NCBI GenBank assembly: GCA_017654935.2
Contig: CM065682.1
Coordinates: forward strand, 36,166,786-36,230,785
Source: Phymorhynchus buccinoides
Lineage: Eukaryota; Mollusca; Gastropoda; Neogastropoda; Raphitomidae
Direction: 5' to 3'
DNA: 64,000 nucleotides
In this document: positions 20,701-33,221 of the stretch, one piece after another
Numbering within the stretch: position 1 is the stretch's first letter
Layout: each line of letters starts with the position of its first letter
Notes under the pieces: generated by a model
Told to the model about the DNA's origin: nothing
What the model saw: only the letters and a program-made list of their open reading frames with translations
Databases searched by the model: none
Made by a program: the position numbers and the translations under genes

Positions 20701-22140
20701 AGCTATGTGATCCAAATGCTTCTGGCACTGAAGGGGTTAAGTGCTGAATTAAAAATGTCCCTACATCCTAAATCGACAAACACACCATAAGAAACTATCA
20801 TGCGAAATGTCATGCTTGTTATATGAAAATGCGCAGCACTAGATTTTCTTGTTGAATTAAAGGTTCCACAATCAAAATGCCTTAGGCACCGAAGGGGTTA
20901 AAGGCTGAATTGAACATATTATCTCTACATCAGAAATGGATAAACACACCATAAGAAACCACCATGTTAAATGTCATGGTTGTTACATGAACATACCCAA
21001 CTCTACAATTATTTGTCATAAATAACTGTGATCAAAATGCCCTTGGCACTGAAGGGGTTAAAGGTTGAATTGCAATTGTCCCTGCATCACAAATTGATAA
21101 ACACACCATAAGAAATTATCATGCCAAATTTCATGCTTATTAGTATGAAAGTATCCAACACTAGATTTGTTTTAAGTTATAACTGTCCTCGATCAAAATG
21201 CCCTTCGCACTGAAGGGATTAAAGGCTGAATTGAAAATGTCCCTACATCAGAAATTGTTAAACACACCATAAGAAAATTTCATGTCAGATTCCATGCTTG
21301 TTTCTTTAAAATGCATTCCACTAGAAGTTTATTTACTTTTTTCTGTTTGCAATAAAATTTTCTTGGCATTGAAAGGGTTAAAGGCTGAATTGCAAATGTC
21401 CCTACATCAGAATTTAACAAAGACACCATAAGAAATGATCGTGGCAAATTTCATGCTTGTTATATGAAAATGCTCAATACTATAATTTTTTGTTGAATTA
21501 AAATTCCGCTATAAAAATGTATTTGGCATCGAAAGGGTTAAAGGCTGAATTGAAGGTATCCCTCTGTCAAAAATGAATAAATGCACCGTAAGAAACCACC
21601 ATGCCAAATTGTATGCTTGTTACATGAAAATGCCCAACACTATAAAAAAAATAATCAAATAACTGTTTGTGATTAAAATGCCCTTGGCACCGAAGGGGTT
21701 AAAGCCTGAATTGCAAATGTCCCTACGTCAGAAATTGATAAACACACCATAAGAAACTATCGTACCAAATGTCATGTTTATTACATGAAAATACCCAATA
21801 CTATAATTTAAAAAAAATTATAACTGCCCGTGATGAAAATGTCCATGACACTGAAGGGGTTAAAGGCTGAATTGAAAATGTCCCTACGTCAGAAATCAAT
21901 AAACATGCCATAAGAACCTATCATGCTGAATTTCATGCTTGCTTCATGAAAATGCATACCATTAGATTTTGATTTTTATTTTTGCCCCCTCCCAAAAAAA
22001 AATTACACTTGGCACTGAAAGGGTTAAAGGCTGAATTCCAAATGTCCCTACGTCAGGAATTGATAAACACACCATAAGACACCCATAAGACGACCTATCA
22101 TACCAAATTTCATGCTTGTTGTTTGAAAACGCACAATTCT
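20700..22140. repeat. 160-bp tandem satellite, nine units (copy A)
   Basis: The landmark GAAGGGGTTAA (or GAAAGGGTTAA) recurs with AA at about 20731, 20892, 21052, 21213, 21372, 21532, 21693, 21854 and 22018, a spacing of 159-164 bp. Each unit continues with GGCTGAATTG, AATGTCCCTACRTCAG, AACACACCATAAGAAA and TTTCATGCTTGTT. Units differ moderately from one another but closely match their positional counterparts in copy B. Confidence 0.92.
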
Positions 22141-22790
22141 GCCATTATATATTCCACTACGAGACCAGCAGTCCAAGGGGAGAGAATCTATGTTAGGCCG
22201 TCAGGAGGCAACCAACCGAGGAGACACTGCACTTCTGCTGAGTCACTTCGGTGGAGTTCAGTAGAGCCTGTTCAGGACACCACCTTCTAAGCCCCCCCTA
22301 CTGACGACAATATTCTCTTAGTCGCGGAGCCAGCGTGAGTGAGGTCCTCCTCCGAGGGCGCCACCACGGACCGTCCACCGACAGCTCCCCAGAACACACT
22401 GATCCCCATGACTTTGACCCGAACGCACCAAGGCATAGACTGGATTGGAAACCGAAACTGAGGTCACCATGAGAGCAGGGCATGCAAAGCCACAGAATTT
22501 GAGACTTCTTTTTTTTTTTAATGATGGATGGAAAAGGAGGCCGATGATAACGATGATGATGATACTATGGAGTTCCGTATCGGTCTGAGACTTACTGCAT
22601 GGCAGGGCTGTATTCTACGCTTCCTTTCATGATGATATCCCCGCGTTAACCAGGCCCAAGAACTACAGACACCTGCAGTGTTGGTCTTTCAATTAGAGCA
22701 ACGCTCTCAGAATCGCCTCCGTTAAGCTAATGAAACTCGATTGTGTGGTTTCAGTCTTCCCATTGAGCCCATAGCCACTCACTCTAGGTA
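22141..22790. other. Unassigned conserved block between satellite and MITE (copy A)
   Basis: GC-richer than its surroundings. No coding frame longer than about 60 codons and no splice-bounded exon was recognised. A GATGATAACGATGATGATGA stretch lies near 22540. Nearly identical in copy B (39200-39845). Confidence 0.35.
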
Positions 22791-23254
22791 CAGTACTCCC
22801 CGTTTATAGTACACTCGGTTATAAGAAATTTCGGTTACAGTAAAGGAAAGCACTGGTTCCCGGCCAAAGGTCTACTGTTTTGTTACTAAATAGACCTCGG
22901 ATAGTAGCAACTCGGTTATTTTTTTAATTTTTAAATGCTATAGTAAAGTTACTTTTGGTTCCCCACAGGACTGGCTCCTCACAGTCTCACCGCTCCCTCC
23001 ACCTACCCATAATAACAACTGGGTTATAATTAAAATTTAAAAAACTCCTATAGTAAAGTCATTTGTGGTTCCTCCTTGATATAAAAAATAATTGTCCTCT
23101 TCCTGACCTTTGTAAATACGTCATCAATGTATACGTCACAGTCTCACTACTCCCTCTACCCACCTTCATCAACGAAATTGAAAGGCACTCAAAAACATGT
23201 TTCTTTCCCCTCATTACTTAGTGGGAAAAAAGGAATCCGAAAAAAATATATATA

Positions 23255-25057
23255 CAGACAAATCCGCTTATAAGAAACTCGCTTATAAGAAAACTCGCTT
23301 ACAATGAAGCAAAAAAAATTCCCTGCCGAACTTCTTTCTTATCTATGATCAAAACTGGGATATAAGAAACTCGCTTATAAGAAAACTCGGTTATAAGCAA
23401 GCACATTCTTTCTCCCTTCTGCAATGATAAGAAAATGATGTCATACAAGAGAGTTGGTTTGCAGTTCATTTTCTTTTAAGCGAGTTCTATTTACTTATAA
23501 GCGAATTACCATTGACAACATTTTCTCAAAGACCCACCAGATCATGTGTCAAAATCACGGGTTCCATGTGTTTTCCCTCTTATAGCTGGTAAAAAAAATC
23601 TTGTTTTGACCAGGTTTGACTCCCATACAAATGCCCCCAAATTGAAAACGAAACATTTTATAGAGCAGCCTCAATTTGAAGTTGGGGGAATTTGTATGTG
23701 GGTCACAGCTACCCAGAAAAAAAAACCAAGGGATTTAATCGTGTTGGTTCAGTTTGTCTTTAAAAGTGAGTTGGACCTGAACTGAAAGGATGTTCCGAGA
23801 AAATTGAAGTTGTTCCAAAAAGGGAAAGTTTACCTCATACCAGTTGCGTCACAGACAGTCTAAACAGTACAGGCATTTGATTACAAGACTAATTGAGTTG
23901 TTTTTGTTCCTTTTTTCCATACTTTCCTTCAGTATTCTGTATTCAGTATTCTGTGCAAAATAAATGTTGAGCAGAAGAAGAAAATATGAGTAGTTTTGTG
24001 TTGGTGGTAGAGATTTTCAGCAACAATGGCAGAGAGGAAAAGACAATTCATTTATTTAAGAAGATAAATGCAAATAACTGAATATATGGACGAACATCCA
24101 CATAAACAAAAGCAAACGATCGGTGAAAAGCTGTATGAGTGGACAGTAAATGGTAATAATTCAGTACAAGAAAGGTGAAGGGGTATGCATTTCATAACAG
24201 TAAAAAGACAAAAAAGGCTTCTTAGTTAAGTTGTTGTAGGCTACTTTAAATCTTCTTCTTAGTAGACTATTTTGATTTTATGATGCAAGACATGCATCAA
24301 ATTAGGAAAAAGGATTTTCTCTTCATTTTGATTTTCTGTCTTTCTTTTTCTTTTCTTTTTCCCCTTTTCCCCCATTCAATTTGTTTATAAGGGAAAAAAC
24401 TTCAAAATGTTTTCTTATATCTGAGTTTCAGATATAAGAAAACTTGGATATGGTAATAAGCAAAACATCATCTCCCTTTGATTTTCTTATAACCGAGTGT
24501 TGCTGTATTTTGATTTTATGATGTAAAACATGAGTCATAGGTCGCAAGTTTCCTTATTGTCCATTGGCATTGTACAAACGCAAATACAATATTGTCTTCC
24601 ACTGTGTAAAGTAAGTTATACATCCAAATTAGAATATTGATTAAAAACAAGAAACAGAAATTTACATTTAAACAAATATGTTACTCTCACTCCTCACCCA
24701 ATCATTCATCTGCTCTCCGCTATCTTGCTCGCTCATCATGCAACTCACACCACATCTGCCTTCATTTTTGTTTTTAATTTTCTGTTCTGTTTTCTTTTTT
24801 CCTCCTTTGTTTTGCATTTTTCCCTTTTTTTTATGCACCAAATTATGTAAAAGTATTTTTTCTTCGTTTAATGTTTCAGTTTGTCTTTTATTTGATTTTT
24901 TCTCCTTTTCTCTTTTATTTTTCCCCCATTCAACTCGGTTATAAGAACAAAAAATTAAAATGTTTTCTTTTATCCGAGTTCCGGATATAAGAAAACACGG
25001 ATATAAGAAAACAAAACAATTATCTCCCTTCGATTTTCTTATAACCGGGTTTTGCTG
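23255..25057. mobile_element. Inner TTATAAGAAA-family element (copy A)
   Basis: The left terminus TA/CAGACAAATCCGCTTATAAG and right terminus TTATAACCGGGTTTTGCTG/TA are inverse relatives, each next to TA. The interior includes a TTAAAGAC...GTCTTTAAAA-bounded segment near 23530-23765 and several pyrimidine-rich stretches shared with other members. A further internal right-type end lies at about 24509. Confidence 0.7.
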
Positions 25058-25094
25058 TAGCATGAAAATGCGATATTTTATTGCAGGCATGATA

Positions 25095-25225
25095 ATTTAT
25101 TATCAGGCATAATGTCTGTAGGCATAATGTCCAGTAGGCAAAATGTCCGATGAGCATGGTGACCATAGGCATAATGTCCGTAGGCAAAGTGTCCGTAGGC
25201 GAAATGTCCGCAGGCAAACTGTTCA
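25095..25225. repeat. 15-bp minisatellite (copy A)
   Basis: Repeats of GTAGGCAWAATGTCC and variants, about eight units. The reverse strand encodes a Tyr-Gly-His-Phe-Ala type periodic peptide that is not a gene. Copy B equivalent is at 42146-42275. Confidence 0.85.
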
Positions 25226-25579
25226 ATCACTGTGCGTGTGTGTGTGTGTGCACTCACGCATGTGCATGTGCATGCATGAATAGATTCAAAGGCGATTCTG
25301 GAAGTTTGAGGTTGTACACTATATGCTTTGTTTTGTGCACTGGGAAATATACCATGTATAAACCCAATCACCTTTTTGGACCTCAAACCATATGAGGAAG
25401 GGGTAGGATGGGTTTATATTTAGTATTTTACGTTTCCTTTGACTTTGAAAAACGTCATCGGATAAGGTAAAAAATATCATCAAAACTTTACTATATCCGA
25501 ACATCGTTTATAAGAAAAACCTGTTATAGTAAAGGAAAAGCCTTGCTCCCCTGCACTTTACTATAAGCGGGGTGTACTG

Positions 25580-27074
25580 TAGGAGTCGGTCGTGAGAGTA
25601 ACATATTTGTTTAAATGTAAATTTCTGTTTCTTGTTTTTAATCAATATTCTAATTTGGATGTACTCATTTTGCACAGTGGAAGACAATTTTGTATTTGCG
25701 TTTGTACAATGCCAATGCACAATAAAGAAATTTGCCACCTATGACTCATGTTTTACATCATAAAAAATCAAAATACAGCAAAACTCGGTTATAAGAAAAT
25801 CGAAGGGAGATCATTTTTTTGCTTATTACCATATCCAAGTTTTCTTATATCCAAAACTCGGATAGGAGAAAACATTTTGAAGTGTTTTCCCTTATAAACA
25901 AATTGAATGGGGAAAAGGGAAAAGAGAAAAGAAAAAGAAAAGAAAAAGAAGGACAGAATAACAAAACAAAGAGAAAATCCTTTTTTCCTAATTTGATGCA
26001 TTTCTTACATCATAAAATCAAAATAGTCTACTAAGAAGAAGATTTAAAGGTAGCCTACAACCACTCAAACTAACAAGCTTTTTTTTCTTCTTTTTACTGT
26101 TATCAAATACAGTGGAACCCCGTTATAAGAAAATCGAAGGGAGATAATTTTTTGTTTTCTTATTTCCGATAATCGGATATAAGAAAACTTGGAATTTATT
26201 TTCTTATAACCGATTTGAAGGGAAAAAAGAAAAGAAAAAAAGAATTTAAAAAAAAAGACAAGCAGAAACAAAACAAAGAGAAAATGCTTTTACCTAATTT
26301 GGTGAATGAAAAAAAAGGGAAAAATGCAAAACAAAGGAGAGAGAAAAAAACGGAAAAAAAAAAAAAATTAAAAACAAAAAATGAAGGCAGACGTAGTGTG
26401 AGTTGCGAGCAAGCAGATGAATGAGTGGGTGTGGTGTGAGAGTAACATATTTGTTTAAATGTAAATTTCTGTTTCTTGTTTTTAATAAATATTCTAATTT
26501 GGATGTATAACTCATTTTACACAGTGGAAGACAATTTTTGTGTTTCCGTTTGTACAATGCCAATGGACATTTAAGACACAAAAGTACAGGCACTCATATT
26601 TTTTTCTTCTGCTCAACATTTATTTTGCACAGAATACTGAAGGAAAGTATAGAATAAAGGAACAAAAACAACTCAATTAGTCTTGCAATCAAGTGCCTGT
26701 ACTGTTTAGAATGTCTGTGACGCAACTGATATGAGGTAAACTTTTCCTTTTTGGAATGACTTCAATTTTCTTAGAACATCCTTTCAGTTCAGGTCCAACT
26801 CACTTTTAAAGACACACTGACCCAACACGATTAAGTCTCTTCTTTTTTTCTGGGTAGCTGTGACCCACATACAAATCCCCCCAACTTCAAATTGAGGCTG
26901 CTCTTTAAAATGTTTCAATTTTCAATTTGGCGCGTATTAGTACGGGAAGTCAAACCTGGTCAAAACAAGATTTCGTACAAGCTATAAGAGGGAAAACATT
27001 GTGGAAACCTGTGATTTTGACACTTGATCTGGTGGGTCTTTAAGAAAATGAATGTTGTCAATGGTAATTCGATT
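25580..27074. mobile_element. MITE-rich end of contig before the gap (copy A)
   Basis: Contains TTATAAGAAA-family pieces, including CAGCAAAACTCGG at about 25778 and CAGTGGAACCCCGTTATAAG at about 26110. Near 26815-27040 a segment is bounded by TTAAAGACACACTGACCC and its inverse GGTGGGTCTTTAA. The sequence stops at the gap at the same point where copy B continues at 44116. Confidence 0.6.
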
Positions 27075-27574
27075 NNNNNNNNNNNNNNNNNNNNNNNNNN
27101 NNNNNNNNNNNNNNNNNNNNNNNNNNNNNNNNNNNNNNNNNNNNNNNNNNNNNNNNNNNNNNNNNNNNNNNNNNNNNNNNNNNNNNNNNNNNNNNNNNNN
27201 NNNNNNNNNNNNNNNNNNNNNNNNNNNNNNNNNNNNNNNNNNNNNNNNNNNNNNNNNNNNNNNNNNNNNNNNNNNNNNNNNNNNNNNNNNNNNNNNNNNN
27301 NNNNNNNNNNNNNNNNNNNNNNNNNNNNNNNNNNNNNNNNNNNNNNNNNNNNNNNNNNNNNNNNNNNNNNNNNNNNNNNNNNNNNNNNNNNNNNNNNNNN
27401 NNNNNNNNNNNNNNNNNNNNNNNNNNNNNNNNNNNNNNNNNNNNNNNNNNNNNNNNNNNNNNNNNNNNNNNNNNNNNNNNNNNNNNNNNNNNNNNNNNNN
27501 NNNNNNNNNNNNNNNNNNNNNNNNNNNNNNNNNNNNNNNNNNNNNNNNNNNNNNNNNNNNNNNNNNNNNNNNNN
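27075..27574. other. Assembly gap, 500 N
   Basis: Exactly 500 undetermined bases, a round number typical of a scaffolding join of unknown true length. Open frames reported through it are meaningless. Confidence 1.
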
Positions 27575-27900
27575 GCAATACAAGATGATGGTGTTTGATA
27601 CAGTGCAATACCTTGTGATGCAATACAAGATACTGCTATATGATACAATGCAACACCTTGTGATGCAATACAAGATGATGGTATTTGATACAATGCAACA
27701 CCATATGATGCAATACAAGATGATGGTGTTTGATACAGTGCAATACAAATGTGATGCAATACAAGATGATGGTGTTTGATACAATGCAACACCTTGTGAT
27801 GCAATACAATATGATGGTGTTTGATACAGTGCAATACAAATGTGATGCAATACAAGATGATGGTGTTTGATACATTGCAACACCATGTGATGTAATACAG
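27575..27900. repeat. 45-bp satellite array, left block (copy B)
   Basis: Same units as 10023-10605 but about 240 bp shorter. The array is cut by the gap on its left side. Confidence 0.9.
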
Positions 27901-27932
27901 TTTGGAACAGTTTTATTTGAGCTTTGGCCCCG

Positions 27933-27966
27933 GTGGGGGGGGGGGGGGGGTGGGGGGGGGGGGTGT

Positions 27967-28005
<39 letters not shown>
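27933..28005. repeat. Poly-G tract (copy B)
   Basis: About 70 bases of G with a few T interruptions. The copy A counterpart (10632-10687) has C interruptions and a different length. Confidence 0.9.
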
Positions 28006-28014
28006 CTTTTAAGC

Positions 28015-29190
28015 TAATACATAGATAACAACAAACACAATGGCAGACACTGGTGAGTCAAAAAAGAAAATAAGAAAACATACATTCAAATATGAATAAC
28101 AACAAAAAGACGATCTAGGAAATAAAATTCACAACAAAAAGACTTAATAATCTAAGAAATAAAATTGAAACTAAAAGTATCCCATATAAACTACCTACTA
28201 TTTTTCAAAACAAAAAAACACAGAAAAGGAATAACAAAGACATAGGTTACAGAGCAGTGACTTAAACTTAAACAAAACAAAAAAACACACAAAAACCACA
28301 CACACAAGCAAGTAGGTTTCACAGGTTGGTGTTGTTGTTTTCTCCGCATTTATGTGTTTCTTACAGTTTTAGAAAACAAAGTTACAAGTAAATGGATAAA
28401 CTTTGCGAGTTTGACAAGTTTAGATTTCCTGTGGGTATTCATTAAAATACTAAATTTAATAACATTGGGGTGACGCTGAAAATATGTGGGTAATAGCTCT
28501 GGCCTATGGTCTTTTATCAAAGGAAAAGAACAAGCAAACAAATAGTGAAATTCATCACCAATGTCATTCAGTTCACACAGGATACATTTTCTTTTCTTGC
28601 CTAGGGATATCAAAAAATATACCCTGCTGTACGCGAAACTTAGGGGAAGACGGGGTAAAAAGCGCATGGGCGGGTAAGAAGCCCACCCCAATTATCTCAT
28701 GAAATGAAGCAAATTTCAGTCTCATTTTGCCCATGAGACGAGCGTTAAGAGTCTCATGGGCAAAATTAAAAGACTGAAATTTGCTTCACTTCATGAGATA
28801 ATTGGGGTGGGCTTCTTACCCGCCCATGCGCTTTTTACCCCGTCTTCCCCTAATTGCAAATTCTAAACTTAATCATTGACTGACGCAAGGAATATGGCAA
28901 AACTAGCAAATAATGCTCAAAACTAGGGCTTTCTTTAACTAAACGATAGTTATAACACGCGCTACTGCCATAAACATCACTTCTCCATGTCTGTAGGAAT
29001 TGATCCTTTAATCTTTGTTTGACGACACATTTAAACTGATTTAAAGAAAACATATAAGACAATCCAAGTTCGTTCAACAGTGTCAAATCCTGCAGTAACC
29101 ATGGGAGTCTAAACTGGCCAGAATCGAACATAAAGTTACATAGCTTAAAAAGTAAAACTGAGGTATTGTCTAGATCTTTCGTGGTTTTCA
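28015..29190 (-). pseudogene. LINE 3' fragment, split by a foldback MITE (copy B)
   Basis: Same relic as 10690-11655. The frame CILCELNDIGDEFHYLF is retained, but the MITE at 28643-28850 separates it from the upstream IKFRICN part, and further small indels break the frame. Confidence 0.6.
28643..28850. mobile_element. 208-bp foldback MITE present only in copy B
   Basis: The left arm starts GGGGAAGACGGGGTAAAAAG and the right arm is its inverse ending CTTTTTACCCCGTCTTCCCC. The arms are about 95-100 bp, nearly perfect, with a loop of about ten bases around GAGCGTTAAGA. TA flanks both ends. Copy A shows a nearly empty site at 11306-11320 (AAACTTATTATTGC), proving a discrete insertion or loss. 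The terminus resembles GGGGAGAACGGGG at 12968. Confidence 0.9.
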
Positions 29191-29195
29191 AAAGA

Positions 29196-29253
29196 CGATG
29201 GTGTTTGATACAATGCAATACCATGTGATGCAATACAAGACGAGGTGTTTGAT
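29196..29253. repeat. Remnant of 45-bp satellite, right block (copy B)
   Basis: Only about one and a quarter units remain, against about 530 bp in copy A. A poly-C tract follows at about 29271-29305. Confidence 0.85.
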
Positions 29254-29266
29254 GGTTAGTTCTTTT

Positions 29267-29305
<39 letters not shown>

Positions 29306-30610
29306 ATGCAACACACACTCTCCCATACTCTCTCAGCTTCCTCTCTACCATACCCCCCCCCCACCCACCCCCACCACATACACATTTCAAGTTGATTTTT
29401 TAGATCACTTTGGAGTTTAAACATGATTTCCCTTTCCTTATTTCCGACAAAGGAGGCGGTGACAAAGGAGGCGGTGACAAAGGAGGGAATGACAAAGGAG
29501 GGAATGACAAAGGAGGGAATGACAAAGGAGGCGATGACAAAGAGATTCTACCAAAAGCTGGTACAGTCGAATACGCTTAAGTCGACGTGCCAGTGGCAAT
29601 GGATTTTATGTTGAGTTATGCGTCAGTCGACTTATCCGTCAGTCGGATATCTGGACTTCACAGACGTTTTCAGAAAAAAAATGTGACTTATCCGTCAGTC
29701 GGATATCTCGACTTTATAGACGTTTTCAGAAAAAAATGTCGACTTATCCGTCAGTCGGATATCTCGACTTCACAGACACTTTCAGAAGATAATGTCGACA
29801 AGAAAAGATCTCTCTTAACTACGTACCGTAAAATACCGAGTATTAGCCCATCTAGTAGTATAAGCCCACCCACCCCCATTTGGAGGCAAATACTATACAA
29901 AGGGTGAAATACCTTGTAAAAGCCCCCGCCCTCCCCCTCCCCCTACTTTAGCTGGAATCTTTTTTAGCTAAAGCCTCCAGAGCTGACAAAATTAACGCCT
30001 TTCTTTTTTTCCGGCCAGGTGTTGTCCAAAGATAAACTGCCTCATATACAAACGAGGCTCATAGGAGAGAACGGGGCAGGTCCGCCATTTCCTTTTTATT
30101 GCTAGGGCTTATATCCTTTGCTCTGGAACCATTTAGAGCATATGCTAGCCACGTGTTATCTTCTCACCACAACCTGTGAAAGTTTGAAAGTTGTGCATCA
30201 ATTTAAGGTAAGTTGAAAGCAAAAAATGTGATTTCTTCACCTTTTTGTAACAAAGTACTCAAGACTTCATTTCTATCGTGACGTTATTTATATCAAAATA
30301 AATAAAAGGTTTTATTGCTAAAGGGATGCTTAGTTATTCAGGATTTTATGCTTCAAAAAGGTTTTTCTCTTCCTTACTTTATCTCTAAGATATACACGCT
30401 TAAAATACATAATCATCACAAGGCAAGTCCGCCCCCTTAGGCTGGGGCAGTCTGCCTCGGGAAGACAAAGCCTTAGTTGGGTAAGGCTAGGTTAAGTCAT
30501 CTTTTAAAGTTAGGGACATTTCTTAGTTTACGTAATTTGTACTTTACGTCATTTTGTGTAGCTAACAGATGCTTGAAATGAAAAAGTAGGAATGGATGTG
30601 AAAACGGATG

Positions 30611-31780
30611 CACGGACAAAAGCCCACCTCGTTATCTGGGAAAACGGACAAAACCCCACTCAAGGGGTGATATGATACACATTTCTATATTTTTTGCTTT
30701 TCTGTCTCTCTCCAGACATTTCTCTCTCTCTGTCTCTCTACGAGTCTCTCTCTGTGTCTGTCTCTCTCTAGTGTCTGTCTCTGTGCGAGTCTATGTCTCA
30801 TGGTCTCTGTCAACCAGACATTCTCTCTCTCTCTCTCTCCGCTCTCAGTCTCTCGTCTCTCTCTCTCTTCTCTCTCTCTCCTCTCTATCTCTCTCTCTCG
30901 ATCTCTCTTGCTCTCGTCTCTCTGGTCTCTCTCTCTCTCTCTCTCTCGTTGATCAGGTAGGATACATTTATGTATCCCTCTCTGTCTGTCAGTCTGTCTG
31001 ATCGACTGTCTATGTGTCTGTATAAGACATCAACAGACCAGACAGAGACAGAATTAGACAACAGAAGGAACGAGAGAGAGAGACAGAGACAATGTCTGGA
31101 AGAGACAAAAACACAGAGATAGACATAGACAGTAAACAAAGTCTGCTTGACAGAGAGAGATACAGTGACAGAGAGACAGAGACGAAGCCTGGAGAGAGAC
31201 AGAAGGAACTAGAGAGAAAGAGAAGAGAGAGAAAGAAGAGAGCAGAGAGAAAGAGAGACAGACAGAGACAAAGTGGACAGACAGACAAAAAGAAAGAGAT
31301 AGAGAGATAAATGTCTGGAGAGGGACAGACAGACAGACAGAAACGAACCGGACAAAGACAGAGATAAACAACAGAAGGAACGAGAGACAAGGACAGAGAG
31401 ACAGAGACAATGTCTGGAAGAGATAAAACGCACAGAGAGACACAGACAGAGACAAAGTCTGGTTGACACACAGAGAGAGGGAGAGAGAGACAGACAAAGA
31501 AACAGACAGAGACAGTCTGCTTGACAGAGACAAAGAGACATGATACTTGCAAAGTGAACTAAATCATACATACACTGGAGAGAGAGAGAGAGAGAGACAG
31601 CGACAATGTCTGGAGAGAGAGATATATATAGAGAGAGAGAGGTGGAAAGAGACAGAAACACAAAAATATAGAAATATGTATCATATCACCCCTTGAGTGG
31701 GGTTTTGTCCGTTTTCCCATTTAAAGAGGTGGACTTTTGTCCGGTGGTGGGCTTTTGTCCGGTGGGCTTTTGTCCGGGAT
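30611..31780. mobile_element. Foldback element with CT and GA arms (copy B)
   Basis: Same inverted termini as 13515-14690. The CT arm is shorter and more interrupted (CGCTCTCAGTCTCTCGTC), so the hairpin is less regular. Confidence 0.7.
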
Positions 31781-31884
31781 CCGTGAAAACGGGGGAAGGG
31801 GATGGGGGCGTTGGTGGGTGGACATTAGGGGGTGTAGTGAGAGAGAGATAGTGTTTGTTATGCGAGTGGCTGACTTGCCCCGGG

Positions 31885-31927
31885 CTGTAGGTGGACCTGC
31901 CCCAGTGCGGGGCAGGTCCGCCTACAG
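31885..31927. repeat. 43-bp hairpin (copy B)
   Basis: Identical to 14797-14839. Confidence 0.85.
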
Positions 31928-32399
31928 TAGGGTAGGTGTAATTTGAGCAGCGTGCAGAAAACCTCGTGTTTTAACAGATTTCTACACAGGTATGTTTGCC
32001 CACACATTTATCTAAATCTTGGTATAAAAACGGCGTTTATATTTCAGTTAGTTTGGCAGTTATAACCTCAAAAGCTCAGTAATCAAAAGAAATTTCTTCA
32101 GCTCTGGGGTCTTTAACAAATGTGTTTTTAGATGTCCAGAATGGATACACATGGCTTTTACAATTTTGTTTCGAGCACAAGAACAAATACCGTGTATAAG
32201 CCCACCCCCCTTTGGGGGGCCTCAAACTGTGCAAAGGATGGTGGGGGTGGGGGCTTAAACTCGGTATTTTAAGGTACGGCGAACGTCCCTATTTTCTCCC
32301 ACCGGAAATTGTTGATGTCATGCGACAAGGAAACTGTCAGCATAATTACAAAAGCCAACGTCACACACACACACACCGCGTGCTCGCGCACGCACGCAC

Positions 32400-32436
<37 letters not shown>

Positions 32437-33221
32437 CACGCTGCACACATACAAAAAGAGACAGATCACAATAGAACAAGACTGGTACGTGTGACTTAAG
32501 TCAGGAAGTCAGGGGAAAAAAACAAAAGTCAGGAAGTCGACTTATCCGTTTGACGTTTAGAAAAAATCTCGTCGACATAGACGAAGGTCGAGTTATACGT
32601 TGTCGAGATATCCGTTGTTATTAGTCTTTTAAAGAGCACTTTTGGCCGGGAAATGATAAATCCGTCGACTTACGCAAAAGTCGACTGAAGCATGTGTCGA
32701 CTTATAAGTGTGTTTTGTTTGTGTGCGCGCGTGTGTGTGTGTATGCGAAGAAATTTTTAGCATTCTCATATTTTCTACTGCTTTTGTTTTTGTTTTTGTT
32801 TTGTTTGTTTTGTGGGGGGTTATTCATTCATTTGTTTATTATTGTAAGCGCTTAGGGCTTGTTTAAGATTAAGCGCATATAAAAAATGCTCATTATTATT
32901 ATTATTATTATTAAGCTGTATAATTTGTTTCAGCGAGTGAATGTGTGTGTGTGTGTGTGCATGCGCGCGCGTGTGTGTGTGTTATGTGTATGTACGTGTA
33001 ATGTGCATGTGTGTGTACGTGTAATATGTGTGTGTTGGTGTGTTATGCAATCAAGAATCCTTCAGACCTATAACTAAGCTGTGTGCGAGTGTGTCTGCAT
33101 GTGAGTAGGTGTAGAGCTGCCTGTAAGTATGTAAGTATTATCATCTGCCTCTGTGTGTTTCTGTCCTTCTGCCTGCCTGCCTGTCTGTCCTTTGCCTCAC
33201 TGTCTGTATGTGTGTTGAAAG

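Larger units (their letters stand above)
22791..25579. mobile_element. 2.8-kb TA-flanked nested element (copy A)
   Basis: The left end is TA/CAGTACTCCCCGTTTATAG. The right end is the inverse (CTATAAGCGGGGTGTACTG/TA), so both termini abut TA. Just inside, the left arm carries the iterated TCGGTTATAAGAAATTTCGG and a TTCCCGGCCAAAGG box. A second complete element (23255-25057) is nested within. A diverged third relative occurs at 59693-61242. No transposase was seen. Confidence 0.8.
29564..32703. mobile_element. Concentric nest of MITEs (copy B)
   Basis: Counterpart of 12479-15620, with the same four levels: CAGTCGAATACGC at 29564; CCGTAAAATACCGAG at 29826 with a partly mutated inverse near 32273; GGGGCAGGTCCGCC near 30070; and the foldback element at 30611-31780. 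Confidence 0.6.

Noticed and set aside
25078..25386. Ala-Tyr-Gly-His-Phe repeat peptide on the minus strand (also 42132-42443)
   Set aside because: Encoded by a 15-bp minisatellite inside a MITE; no start context or splice support.
27024..27886. Open frames of 178-308 residues across 27075-27574
   Set aside because: They run through 500 N bases and are meaningless.
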